64,000 nucleotides of DNA from Dactylonectria macrodidyma (Eukaryota > Ascomycota > Sordariomycetes > Hypocreales > Nectriaceae), in assembly GCA_020744425.1 (NCBI GenBank), contig JAGMUV010000008.1:1798001-1862000 (forward strand). Direction: 5' to 3'. The notes below the pieces were generated by a model. It was not told the origin of the DNA. It worked only from the letters and a program-made list of their open reading frames with translations, and searched no databases. Positions 30,915 through 40,590 of the stretch are shown piece after piece. Within the stretch, counting starts at the first letter, position 1, and each line of letters starts with the position of its first letter. The position numbers and the translations under genes are program-made.

Positions 30915-32873
30915 ATGGCGGCCACCACAGTTCGAAAAGCCCCTTACAAGGACTTCCTACAGCCAGCGCTGCATAGGCGCTTTACTTCTACGGCAACCGT
31001 TTTGCTCGCCGTCTCTTACCTCGAGGCCGTCCTGCTTGACAGCTGGAACTCTTGTGCGTGACCTGCGCCCAGCTTGCGCCCACAATCGTTGCTAACATCT
31101 GATCGATAGATCTCTGGGGCTGGTTCCCTCTTGGCCCCGTCGGCGTGCGAACGGCCTGCATCTTCACCTGCGGCCTTGCGATTCTCGTCCTCCGGATTGC
31201 GAACTACCATGTCGGCCTACGCACCACCGGCTCTGGCTTCCAGACCCTCAGCACCGCCCTTGTGAAGCTCCAGACGTACGAGGCGCTCTTCTGGTACGGC
31301 TTCTCCAGCTTGTTCTTCTGCCACATCTTCCTCTGGTCCGCCTCCAAGCGCACGAATCTTCAGTGGATCACCTCCTTCAGCGGTGATCGCTCGCGATTGA
31401 ACGAGCGACCGCTGTTTTTTATGGCCTACCTTGCATCGTGTGCCATCACACAGACCTTTACGCATTACAAGAAGGATGTCGACCGTCTTGTGCTGGGGCT
31501 ATCGAGGAACAAGGATCAGAACAAACCTACCGGGTCGGGAGACTCCCTGAAGCTGTTTTTGCAGAAGCTCCCTGTGCTTGCTGGCGCTTCAGCTACGGGC
31601 GCGGCGACGGCATTTCCACTCGCACTTTTCCTCTACTACGCAGTGATGCGATCATTTGTTTGGGGGTGGGCGTTGGTGTTCCTGCGTCCATTTTATAACC
31701 TGCCCAAGACCAACATGGTCCCCCCTTCGTGGCCAATGGACATCTTCCTTATGTACCGTTGCATCCAAGCGGGTACCCTGATTCACTTTATCTGGAACAC
31801 TGGCAACTTTGCTTTTTCGACTTTCATGGTGAAGGAGCCACTCAAGAATGGCAACCCGCTCACTTCGGAGTCCAAGGATCCCAATGGCAGCATCTTGAAC
31901 GGCCTCAAGAGCAAGAAGCTCTCTATCAAGGTATTTATGCTGGGTTCGCTTACGGTTGTGGACATTACTGATTTGCCTATAGTCCTTTGCTTTGTGGGAG
32001 TTAGCTTATATTGCGCAAGGATTTGAGACCCGTCGACAGGCTATCTATGAGGATATCGACCGAAAGGATGGACCTATGTGGTCACAGATCTATAGGATCT
32101 GTATGGAAGTTGTGACGTCTGTTGAGACACGGATCGATAACTACGGAAAACCTCCCACCCCGGCTCCCGCGCAGCCAGTTGTAGAGGCTAAGGCGCGCGT
32201 GTCTGCACCTCTTCGAGATGACCCAATCTTCACCAGCAGGGCTGCCTCAAAATCAATGCGAGGAGAGGTTGAGAAACGCCTGGGCCAAGTTGCCCGATCA
32301 CCTGGGTCATCACCAGCTTCGAAATTGAGTCCTCTAGCTAAGAAGACGTTCAAGGAGGCCACGGACCGAGTTCTCAGCAAGGAGCAACAGGAAATGGTCT
32401 CACCGGAGCACCTCAAGAGCCAATTCGAGCAGTGGACGCTGAAGCTGATGAGCGTTGACTATGTCGCCGCCTTGTTTCAGCAGGATTTCCGGACCCAGTT
32501 TGCGGCCGCCGTCCTGGGTACCCCCTATGCGGAGCCGACTCTCATTATCAATGCGGTGCATGTGCTGTGCCGCTTGTCAATACACAGTCTGGCTGAAGAT
32601 CAATTTGGCAATGTTCACAGAGACGTCGTCAGCATTATCCGGACATTGACCGCGGTAATTAAGAAGCTGGAGGCTTTCCGGCTGTCATTCCCCATCCACT
32701 GGACGGATATCAAGAGCAAGAGGGAGAGCCCTGAGGTGGATGAGGTGCTGAGCGTGTTGAGAACCGGTCTATCCGAGGTGGTGGCCAAGTTTGAGCCCTA
32801 CAGCAGTGACCTGAGGCTGACGATGGCGGACCTTAGGCTCGCCAAGGAAGCGTCTGCGACGGTTCAAGAGTGA
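30915..32873 (+). CDS. ndc1: Nuclear pore membrane nucleoporin Ndc1
   Basis: Exons 30915-31053, 31110-31930 and 31983-32873 encode 616 residues. Fungal Ndc1 proteins start with the block seen here, YKDFLQPALHRRFTSTA (residues 11-27). About six hydrophobic segments lie in the first 290 residues (for example VLLAVSYLEAVLL, GVRTACIFTCGLAILVLRI, YGFSSLFFCHIFLW, ASATGAATAFPLALFLYYAVM). The soluble C-terminal half faces the pore or cytoplasm and begins around SFALWELAYIAQGFETRRQAIYEDI. The 31110-31930 exon would run into a stop 96 bases further on without splicing at GTATTT. Ndc1 anchors the nuclear pore complex and, in yeasts, the spindle pole body in the nuclear envelope. An upstream in-frame Met at 30807 is not conserved-looking, so 30915 is preferred. 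Confidence 0.9.
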
Positions 32874-33559
32874 TAAGAGCAAAACGATGCAGGATTCGGA
32901 GAAGAATAACTGCAGCAACGCCGTCGCGTGTGTCTAGACTCTTGGGGGAGGGCAACTTAGACTGGTAAGGAATGTATCATGATACCATAATGTAAAATCA
33001 GATAACCCGAAGCGGGATTCAACAAAAGCTCGAGAAGATTTGAAGAGTTAAAGTTTGCAAGGGATACTCTGTCTATTTCCACAGAACATGTTAGCAAGCA
33101 GTGCCCTGTTTCATGGAAAGAAAGCTTCTCAAATGGTTTTGGATTCACATGCCGGAAGACGGGATGAAAAACAGGGGTCCAAGTGGGGACATGGAAGTGG
33201 GGACAGAAACATCAACGCATGACACTGTGTGATTACACACAGTCTTCCCAGACTATACACACTGTATGGGAAGGGTCCCGCCCAAAAGTGGCATCTGGTT
33301 CGACGCCTCCCAACCTCTTCAAAGGTGCAACGGACTCCATGTCCGCCAACGCCGACGTGCGCTCAGCCAGCCTCCAGCAATATTTGGCTCGATGACCTCC
33401 CATGGACCTCTTGCTCGGGACCTCAGCCATGCGTCCTCCAACATCAATATCCGCGACTTTCATCGACTCTCTCACCCGGCCGTAGCGCTACCTCACACGC
33501 CGTTTTATTTCCCGCGCTCCTTTGTCAAGCCCTGAGGGTCACCGACTCTTACAGCGGCC
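32874..33559. other. Intergenic region ndc1-dlt1
   Basis: These 686 bases separate two same-strand genes. The AT-rich part near 32960-33050 is a likely ndc1 3' end. The part from 33300 onwards is C-rich (leader of dlt1). No protein frame with features was recognised. Confidence 0.55.
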
Positions 33560-34852
33560 ATGGCGTCCCCGGTGTCTCACCGACGCTTAGTCTTCTCCAT
33601 CATCTATCGCACGCTCTACCTTCTTCTCTATGTCGTCCTTATCGGCCTGCTCGTCGCCACGCCTGCCGATGCCATCCAGCGGTCGCTCCGGAACGACCAG
33701 CTCTACAATGTATGGATCATCGCCGCCGCCTACATCACCGTCATCCTCATCGTGACATTTGTATACTTTACCCGCCTCTACATCAACAAGACGGAACTCG
33801 ACTCTATCCCCAAGGGCTGGGTGCCCATCGAAAAGGGAGATGTCCCCTCAGCCGTCTACAAGGTCGTCGCTGCCGGCCTCGGGAAAAGCGCGACCATTGC
33901 GTTTGAGTCGCGACCGAGACTCGACTCCAGCGACCGAGTGGAGCACGAGGAGCTCATCCGACAGCCGTCTAAGCAGAGTACGACCGCCTCTGGAATGGCT
34001 GCCGAGGATCTCTTGGTAAACCTCCCACGCCGACGCCCGGTGTGGGGCGAGATTGAGCATTTTGGCTGGTCCTCGCCAACATCGCCGGATCTACCCAACT
34101 TGCAGTACACGACCGTCCTCTCCGAGCTCCCTAACCTCATTGAAGGCAAGGCTTTGACCCTGGCTCCTCCGGATCCCACATCTCAGGCCGACCCGCCTAT
34201 TCTGGACCCCGATGCCGTCGCCCTACTCCAACGGACTGCCAACATGAGCCTGCGGGACTACATTGTCCATCTTGCAAGTCTGGAAGTGCTGGAAATGGAC
34301 GCCTCAACGACAAAGTTCTTATCCCACTACGAGTATGCCCGTTTCTCGAAGCGGCCCATCTCTAACGCTCGGTTTAAGGAACTGATGCATCTTTTTGCGG
34401 AAATATTACGCGCCATGGAGCCTTTTGACCCCGAACTATTCGACGGCGATCAACTGGAGGACGAGGATACTTCTTCTCCTTCAAGTATCGTTGAGTACGA
34501 TGGCACTGTTCGAACAGATCCCGGCACGCCTCGTAGCAAGAGGTCCAATGATGGCGGTAGCATTAGCAGCTCGACCCGGAGAGCTCGGCGTCAACCGTCA
34601 ACAAATACGTGGAACCAGTACCAGACAGCGCCGAACAGCCTAAGAAGCGGGGTATCAGGAGCCATCTCGCACAAACCTAGCGTCAATAGCCTGGCGCAAA
34701 GCCGACGACACTATCCCATTCACCAACGATCCACACCGAGCTTGAGATCTAGGTCCTCAGGTAGTTCGGCATCTGTCATCCGCTTGGCGACGCGCCACGA
34801 TACTAGCGACTTACCGTATATTCTCAGCCTCAGAGATACCCTGGGCAATTGA
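33560..34852 (+). CDS. dlt1: Dlt1-like membrane protein (defect at low temperature)
   Basis: Single-exon gene of 430 residues. Two membrane segments lie in the first 75 residues (VFSIIYRTLYLLLYVVLIGL and NVWIIAAAYITVILIVTFVY), separated by a short polar loop. A conserved-looking soluble block follows (RLYINKTELDSIPKGWVPIEKGDVP...VYKVVAAGL), with the NLPRRRPVWGEIEHFGWSSP segment typical of fungal Dlt1 proteins. The middle has a helical region around LRDYIVHLASLEVLEMD and FKELMHLFAEILRAMEPFD. The last 130 residues are Ser/Arg-rich and disordered. The name comes from a yeast cold-growth phenotype; the molecular role is not known. Start chosen because GGCCATGGCG is a strong context and the membrane segment follows at once. 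Confidence 0.85.
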   Translation: MASPVSHRRLVFSIIYRTLYLLLYVVLIGLLVATPADAIQRSLRNDQLYNVWIIAAAYITVILIVTFVYFTRLYINKTELDSIPKGWVPIEKGDVPSAVYKVVAAGLGKSATIAFESRPRLDSSDRVEHEELIRQPSKQSTTASGMAAEDLLVNLPRRRPVWGEIEHFGWSSPTSPDLPNLQYTTVLSELPNLIEGKALTLAPPDPTSQADPPILDPDAVALLQRTANMSLRDYIVHLASLEVLEMDASTTKFLSHYEYARFSKRPISNARFKELMHLFAEILRAMEPFDPELFDGDQLEDEDTSSPSSIVEYDGTVRTDPGTPRSKRSNDGGSISSSTRRARRQPSTNTWNQYQTAPNSLRSGVSGAISHKPSVNSLAQSRRHYPIHQRSTPSLRSRSSGSSASVIRLATRHDTSDLPYILSLRDTLGN

Positions 34853-35577
34853 TGAGATACCCAGTACATATGCATTTTACTTTCACAAGCATGAATCCCC
34901 AGAATGAGGGATGAGGGATGAGGAACGAGGAGGGTACCTCGCAGCACAGCACAGCATAGCGCAGCATTGTACGACCAGGCATGTAACGACTTTTATGACT
35001 ACCGCATAGCGCAGGTAAAACTTGGCTAGATTTTCTAATTCTAATGTATTCTTTGATCTTGATGAAACCTGTTTCTGCTGGATGTGATGTAGTTTCGAGA
35101 AACCGCATGCGACTAACTTGGGTGTTGATGTTTCGTTACGCGGCGGACGGTTGATGCGTATGAACCCTTCGCCAACTCTCCTGGTGCAAGAGAGTATATC
35201 GTCCACTGATGAAGGACTGGTGCAGCACAAACAGCAGCAAAGAAATAACCTTAAACCAATTGCTTCTCTTGTAACGGTCGTGCTTGGTGGGGATTGTGCT
35301 GGCACCTGAATTATTGGATGTTGCTCCACCGCCGATAAGATAAGCCCGCGGCATCCTTGCATGTGAAATTCTTCTAAGAAGCTCAACACCAGCAACCCCC
35401 ATCACCAACTAGACATCTACCACCTCCATTGTGCGCCCACCACCACCAATTTCCCACCGGCCTGTACCACCATAAATACCTCCCATTGACGCTCTCAATT
35501 CTCTACACTCCCTATCGACGCAACCTCACAGCGCCTAGCGACACCCAGCCCGCCCTCGCGGCGCATCCCCCTCCACA
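34853..35577. other. Intergenic region dlt1-next gene
   Basis: This 725-base region has short direct repeats GATGAGG around 34905-34925 and GCACAGC/GCATAGC around 34942-34970. The last 170 bases are C-rich promoter/leader sequence. No gene was recognised. Confidence 0.55.
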
Positions 35578-36216
35578 ATGCCTCCCGACCCAACACCACC
35601 CCTCCCGCTAGCCGCCAACCGCGCCGCGCTCTCCAACCGCATCTCCATGCTTCTCGCCTCGCAGTCCTCCGTCCTCAAGACGATGAACCTCACCCGCGCG
35701 CCGCCGTCCACATCTGCGCGCCTCCTGACGCGGCCGCCCGACGACGACGACGCCGACCTGATGCGCGGCTCGCGCGCCAACGAGGGCGTCGGCTACGTCC
35801 CCGAAGCTAAAGATGCTCCCGCGATCGGCACCACACGGGAGATGCGCCTGCTGCGCGGCGGCAAGGCGGCGAAGGCGGCGAAGGCGGCGCGTAAGGGGGA
35901 CGGGAGGAGTCTGCGCAGGGACGACAGCGAGAGCGAGGATGAAGTCGGGAGGAGCGCGCTCGGCAAGCGGAAGAGGCCGCCGAGGGCCGCCGAGAGCGTT
36001 GTTGCGGCCGAGACGGTTCTCTTAGCCGAAGCTGGTGTCGAGGCGACCAAGGGCGACGAGAACGGGCCTGTCGTTCTCCCGGTAAGAGGGATTGCCGCGG
36101 ATGAGGCCGTAGAAGACGCTGTGCAAGACGTCAAGGATGGCGACGAGGGTGCGAAAAAGAAGCGCAAGAAGAAGAACAAAAAGAAGAAACCAAAGATTGC
36201 CACTGCGCAGGAATAA
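35578..36216 (+). CDS. Small basic-tailed protein, probable fungal DUF3245-type
   Basis: Single-exon gene of 212 residues. The N-terminal third is the only part with conserved-looking order (ANRAALSNRISMLLASQSSVLK, then EGVGYVPEAKD), a layout I associate with the uncharacterised fungal DUF3245 family. The middle has a (GGCGAAGGC)n-encoded KAAKAAKAARK repeat and Ser/Glu/Asp clusters (DDSESEDE). The C-terminus is almost pure lysine (KKKRKKKNKKKKPK), a likely nuclear or nucleolar targeting and RNA-contact tail. No enzyme motif is present. GC content is very high in 35690-36010, and the third positions are strongly GC-biased. Function unknown; the family call is tentative. Confidence 0.65.
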   Translation: MPPDPTPPLPLAANRAALSNRISMLLASQSSVLKTMNLTRAPPSTSARLLTRPPDDDDADLMRGSRANEGVGYVPEAKDAPAIGTTREMRLLRGGKAAKAAKAARKGDGRSLRRDDSESEDEVGRSALGKRKRPPRAAESVVAAETVLLAEAGVEATKGDENGPVVLPVRGIAADEAVEDAVQDVKDGDEGAKKKRKKKNKKKKPKIATAQE

Positions 36217-37038
36217 TAAGAGCCTCATCAATCATCATTAGAAGGATTATAGTAATGTCAACATGTCAAAACACATCAAGCGTAAAAACGTCACAGAAGT
36301 GAGGAGTATGGTAGCCACTGAAGTCATTCTTTGTTTGTTGCTTGGGCGCGAAGAGGTCGCCCATCAAACAACCACGTCGATTCATATCCTTCTATCGACG
36401 ACTCGCCATTAGGAATCCAAACAACCGTCACCAATTGCACATAGTCATCATGATTCCAAATGATGCACCGGCCCCAACCTGTGTGACAGCCCTGCCGTCT
36501 CGCCCCACGCCGAACTCCCATCCTGCCATTCCCAGGCATATAAATGCTCCGCGCTCTGTGCTCCGCAGCATGCCTCAAAAGAGAGTGAAGCTCGGGGCAA
36601 GTATAATACAAACATATCCAGTGGGTTGCTGGAATGCTTCCTGCGCTGATGAAGACGAAAGCCTCCACTGCAAAATTCTAGCCTTCTCCAATGCAAATTC
36701 CACAATGGTCCTATGCCATTAATGTCTTAAGAGATATTGTGATATGCCCGACATGTCTGTCGCATTTCCCAAGATAACTCATGTGCCTGATAGCGTTGAA
36801 ATGATCCAAATAAATGGTGGCAAAATCATAGTGAGATTGGAACCTGGGTATCAAGTTCCCTTAATATGGGTTGGACCGAGTGTCCGCCATGTACCAATCT
36901 GGAGACGATTATCACTCCATCTCCATTGGCCCAAGAACACACGGTACCGAATAGCCAAGACCTGTCTTGAAGCATCCAGACTTGTTGATAGACCAGCACA
37001 TCGCTAGGAACTGTGAGGTATCCCACCAGGCGATCCAG
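36217..37038. other. Convergent intergenic region
   Basis: The 822 bases between the DUF3245-type gene and the sfl1-type gene contain 3' untranslated regions. A minus-strand frame (36668-36324) reads a protein-like tail (DYVQLVTVVWIPNGESS...GRPLR) but lacks an ATG and any domain. It may be chance or a decayed exon. Confidence 0.5.
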
Positions 37039-39027
37039 CTACTGCACTCGCTTTCGTTTCCTGTCGTCTTCGCCTCTCGGATCCTCGTCCTCATCTGAGC
37101 GCTCAGCAGTGTCACTCGGGTTGAGGATGTGGGCCATGCTGCCTCGCCTCGTCGCCGGTGCCGAGTGATCTTTGATAGCAAGGTTCTTATTGTCGCGATT
37201 TGCGGCCGAGTTCCAAGACCAGCTCCCAAAGGTGTCAGAACCGCTGTTGCCTCCATTGGCAAACGGGGGCGGGGGTGTGGTTGGTCGTGAGTGGGGATGA
37301 GCGTGGGAGGCAGTCTGTAAAGAGTAGGTTGATAGTGAATCCCTGATGCGCTGTTCTTCAGGGGCAACGCGACTTGGGGAGGGGGGCCACGGTGTTGTAG
37401 GTGCGCCCGATCCAAAGGGCGACGGGCCAGGTTGCCATCCGTGAGCCCGAATATCAGCAGCTGTGTGCCGTCTACCAAGGCTTGCGGGAGAAGGCTCCAC
37501 GTTGGAGAGGGGATGAGGGGCGACCGGCGGTGGGGGTGGAGGTGCTGTGCGCAGGGGCGACGACTGCCCGGTGCTGCTACCGCCAATAGACCCATACGGT
37601 CGTCGAGTGCTGACAGACAAGTTGGATGGGACTGGCGGGCGATAGAAGTTCTGGCTCCGTGCCAGCGGAACCGCTAGATTGCCACCTCGTCGCTGGTCGT
37701 CCTGCGCAAGCTGTCTTGGAGACACTGGGGCATTATCGACGCCTGCAAAGTATTGCTGCCGTGTGTAGGTAGGCTCCTGAGGTTCGTCGAGCGTGCGGAT
37801 CATATCGGCCTGTCTCTGCATTTCGCCTTGCAATGCGACAACTGTGCGCCACGTTAGCTATGGTTGAGTAAATCTGCGTTTTGTGGATACAAACCATCGC
37901 GTGAGACGGGGCTGTCAGGGGGGAGGAGTGACAACACGGTTCTTGACAGCTCCTGGTTGAAGTGAAGAAGGCGACCCATGGCTTCCATGGCGGCCTGGTT
38001 CTTGACATGCATGTAATGGGCTGCCTCGTCGCTGCGCTGCAATCGAGCGCTCAGATCGTAGAGGTTGTGCTCGATGTTGGCTAACCGTGCGTCAGGGCCG
38101 TCTTGAGGGATAGGCACAGGCTCTGCTGGCGTTCCAGGTTGCGATGTAACGGCTTTAGTGTAGTTGCTCTCGCGATGAACTAGAGCGTGGCGACTGGCCC
38201 GGCGCTTGATTTCCCGCAGGCCGACCAGGTCCCCACGCTTGAAATTGCCGTTTCCGTGCTTGAACTCCCAAAGTGTAGTGTCGGGGTTTCCAGTATGAAA
38301 GACATCTCGTTCTACTGGTCCGTTAGCGCCGGAGTTTGGAATATGCGATTGTTCAACCCAAACACTTACCTTTATGAAAACCATACATGTTGAGCTGTCT
38401 CACAAAGGAGGAAATATTGGTGTGTTTGAAATATTGTCTGCAGTATAAATTAGCCACAAGTTTGCAAGGACTTAAACCGGGGGGTTATTGCGACGTACGA
38501 TAACACCTTAGAGAAGTCGGCTGAGGGCGACATCACAAAGCTTTCGGCGCTCGCGGACCATGATATCAAGTGTTGGATATTGGGGTCCTCTAACATGCTG
38601 GATGAAGGTTAGTGGTGAGCGGGGCGTCGTCTTTAGACTAGGAAAAGGAATCTCACTTGTAGAGCTTATGGATGAAGGCGGTCTGTACGATCTTCGGCTG
38701 ATGCACAGCTGCGGCGGCGGCGGGTGGTGGAGCGGGCATGCTGTTGGTGCCGTTACTGGTGCTGCTGGGGGAGACTTGGTCGAGGCCAGGGTTCTTGGCG
38801 CGATCGTTGGACTTTCCGTTGGCATCGGAATCGGAGTTGTGATTGGTGTTAGATGAGGGTGTGGGAGAGGTTATCTCCATGGGATCGCCGGAGGCCGGAG
38901 GAGACATCTTGATGGTTGGCGCTGGGATTGGGACGATGCGAGCACCCATTGACTCGTGAGTGGAGGTGGGGGTCGAAGACAGTGATGGAAGGGTTTCAGT
39001 CCTGACGGCCATGTGTGCTGTGGCCAT
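37039..39027 (-). CDS. sfl1: HSF-domain transcription repressor, Sfl1/flocculation-suppression type
   Basis: Minus-strand exons 39027-38657, 38597-38499, 38437-38370, 38311-37895 and 37841-37039 give 585 residues (introns 53-61 bp). After a disordered Pro/Ser/Ala-rich N-terminus, the heat-shock-factor DNA-binding domain spans about residues 114-215: AFIHKLYNMLEDP, HLISWSASAESFVM, KVLSQYFKHTNISSFVRQLN (recognition helix), MYGFHKERDV, TTLWEFKHGNGNFKRG. It is followed by a coiled coil (DARLANIEHNLYDLSARLQR...FNQEL, about residues 275-330) for oligomerisation and a long disordered C-terminus with Pro runs and a KRKRVQ end. The Sfl1-like call rests on the HSF fold combined with the long N-terminal extension and lack of an acidic activation pattern; an Hsf1 paralogue is the alternative. 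The first ATG in the frame is CCACCATGGCC at 39027. Confidence 0.88.
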
Positions 39028-40590
39028 GGTGGTCAGTCGGGGGGGCACAGCAGGCCAGGATGGCGAGTATTCGCGGCGGGAGTAGTAGGTAGGAAGGCGG
39101 ACGAAGACGAGAGGAGAACGGAGGATAATGACGGGGATGGAGCGCCGATGGGACCAGACGGCAGGTGCGCGGCGGGCAAGGCGTCAAAGCGATGATGGCC
39201 CGGAGAGGGCAATATGATGGCGACGGAGGGCAGAGAGTCGGGTGTGGTGGTCTCGACGAGGTTTGGCGACGAGCAACGGGCAATGGAGATGCCGTAGCGG
39301 GAGTGGGAGCGTGTGCGAAGGTGGATGCAATGCCGGGTGTAATGCGATGTGGAGTAGGAACCTACCTCATCTCCAAGTGCAGACGACGGGGCGCCGAAGG
39401 ATGGGTAGGTGGAGAGGCGACAATCGGAAGTACGGAACGCGGAGACGGTATGGGGACGAACAAGATCGAAGAACAAGATCTGGAGTAACTGATGAACGCG
39501 ACAGGGCGCTTCGTAGATTCGAGATGATAGGATAGGTGGGCACCCCGGTTCGGGTGGTTTTGCGATCAGCCTCGCATAGGGGCTGGGAGCTCAAGCTTCT
39601 AGAAGGCGGGCAAGAGGAAAATGGCCGTCGGCGTTTCGCTGCGCGAGCTGGCGAGGACGGAGCTGGATTGCGACGGCTGCAGGGGACGGCAAGACGGGTG
39701 CAAGCGAAGGCGAAACTGGGATTGCGACAGCGATGGCGGAGGAGCGCGCGCGATGGCGAAGGCTGCGGCTCTCGAGGCAAGGTGAGGCGAGGCGAGGCGA
39801 CGACGCCAGGAGGGTTGCTTGACGAACGCTGTGGTGGAAGTGGAAGTAGAAGCTGGGAGAGAACGGGCGGGGAGAGTGAACCCGGAAACCGACGGTAGAA
39901 GAGTGGTGGACACTGGCCGGTGCCAACAAGCGGGCGAGATGGGGCGCGAGGAAATGGGGTCAGGGTGTGAGCGTGCGTGCGACGGTGCAAGACAGAAACA
40001 GAAACCGAGGCCGAGACAAAGATAGAGACGACAGAGAGCCCCCCGGGAACGCAATAGCCCAATGCTACTACTTAGCGACCTCTGCACGATGCAAGAAGCT
40101 AGGTAGATAGGCGACGGATATCCCAATACAGTATTGGATGTTGGATGTTGAGGATCGAGGCGAGATGTGATAGAACCTGGATAGCAGAGGGAGGAAAGTG
40201 CCAAAAAGAGCCAACGGGGAGGGAATAGAAGAAATGGAAGGATGGAAGGATGGGGTGGGAAGAAGGAAGAAGGAAGGAAAGAAAGAACAAGACGTCGTTG
40301 GTTGGACACAGGAGGGAGGAGGCCAACCGCAATAGTGAGTTCAGCGACGGCTGCCAGTGATGGTTGCAGCAGTGGCAGTCGAGCAGTGGCACACAGAAGA
40401 GGGGACAGGAACATGGGTGACTAATGGCTGCAAGTACCTGCAGGTATTCGGTATCAAGCCCAGTTGCAAAAGAAGGCCTAGCAGCCCAGAAGCCCACCAA
40501 CCTAGGTACCCACGCCCCACCCCCTCCACTGTCCTCCACTATCCTCCACTGTCCGTCCTCAATCCTCACTAAATGAACCACTAATTATTG
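39028..40590 (-). promoter_or_regulatory. Long pyrimidine-rich upstream region of the sfl1-type gene
   Basis: Read on the minus strand, this 1.5-kb stretch is dominated by C and T (for example the complement of the GGAAGGATGGAAGGATGG/GAAGGAAGGAAAG tract at 40235-40290 and a GAGGC repeat at 39783-39800). Such CT blocks mark fungal promoters and transcription starts, and regulators often have long leaders. It contains a minimal ATG-AGG-TAG upstream frame at 39370-39362 and a 271-codon ATG frame at 40414-39599 whose translation simply mirrors the CT bias. No separate gene is supported. Confidence 0.5.

Noticed and set aside
38598..39048. Start of the HSF-type protein seven codons upstream (39048)
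   Set aside because: That codon is GTG; the first ATG in frame is at 39027 and has a strong initiation context.
39599..40414. 271-codon ATG frame upstream of the HSF-type gene
   Set aside because: The translation only reflects the CT-rich strand (Ser/Leu/Pro/Phe/Arg) with no domain. Retained only as a possible upstream frame.
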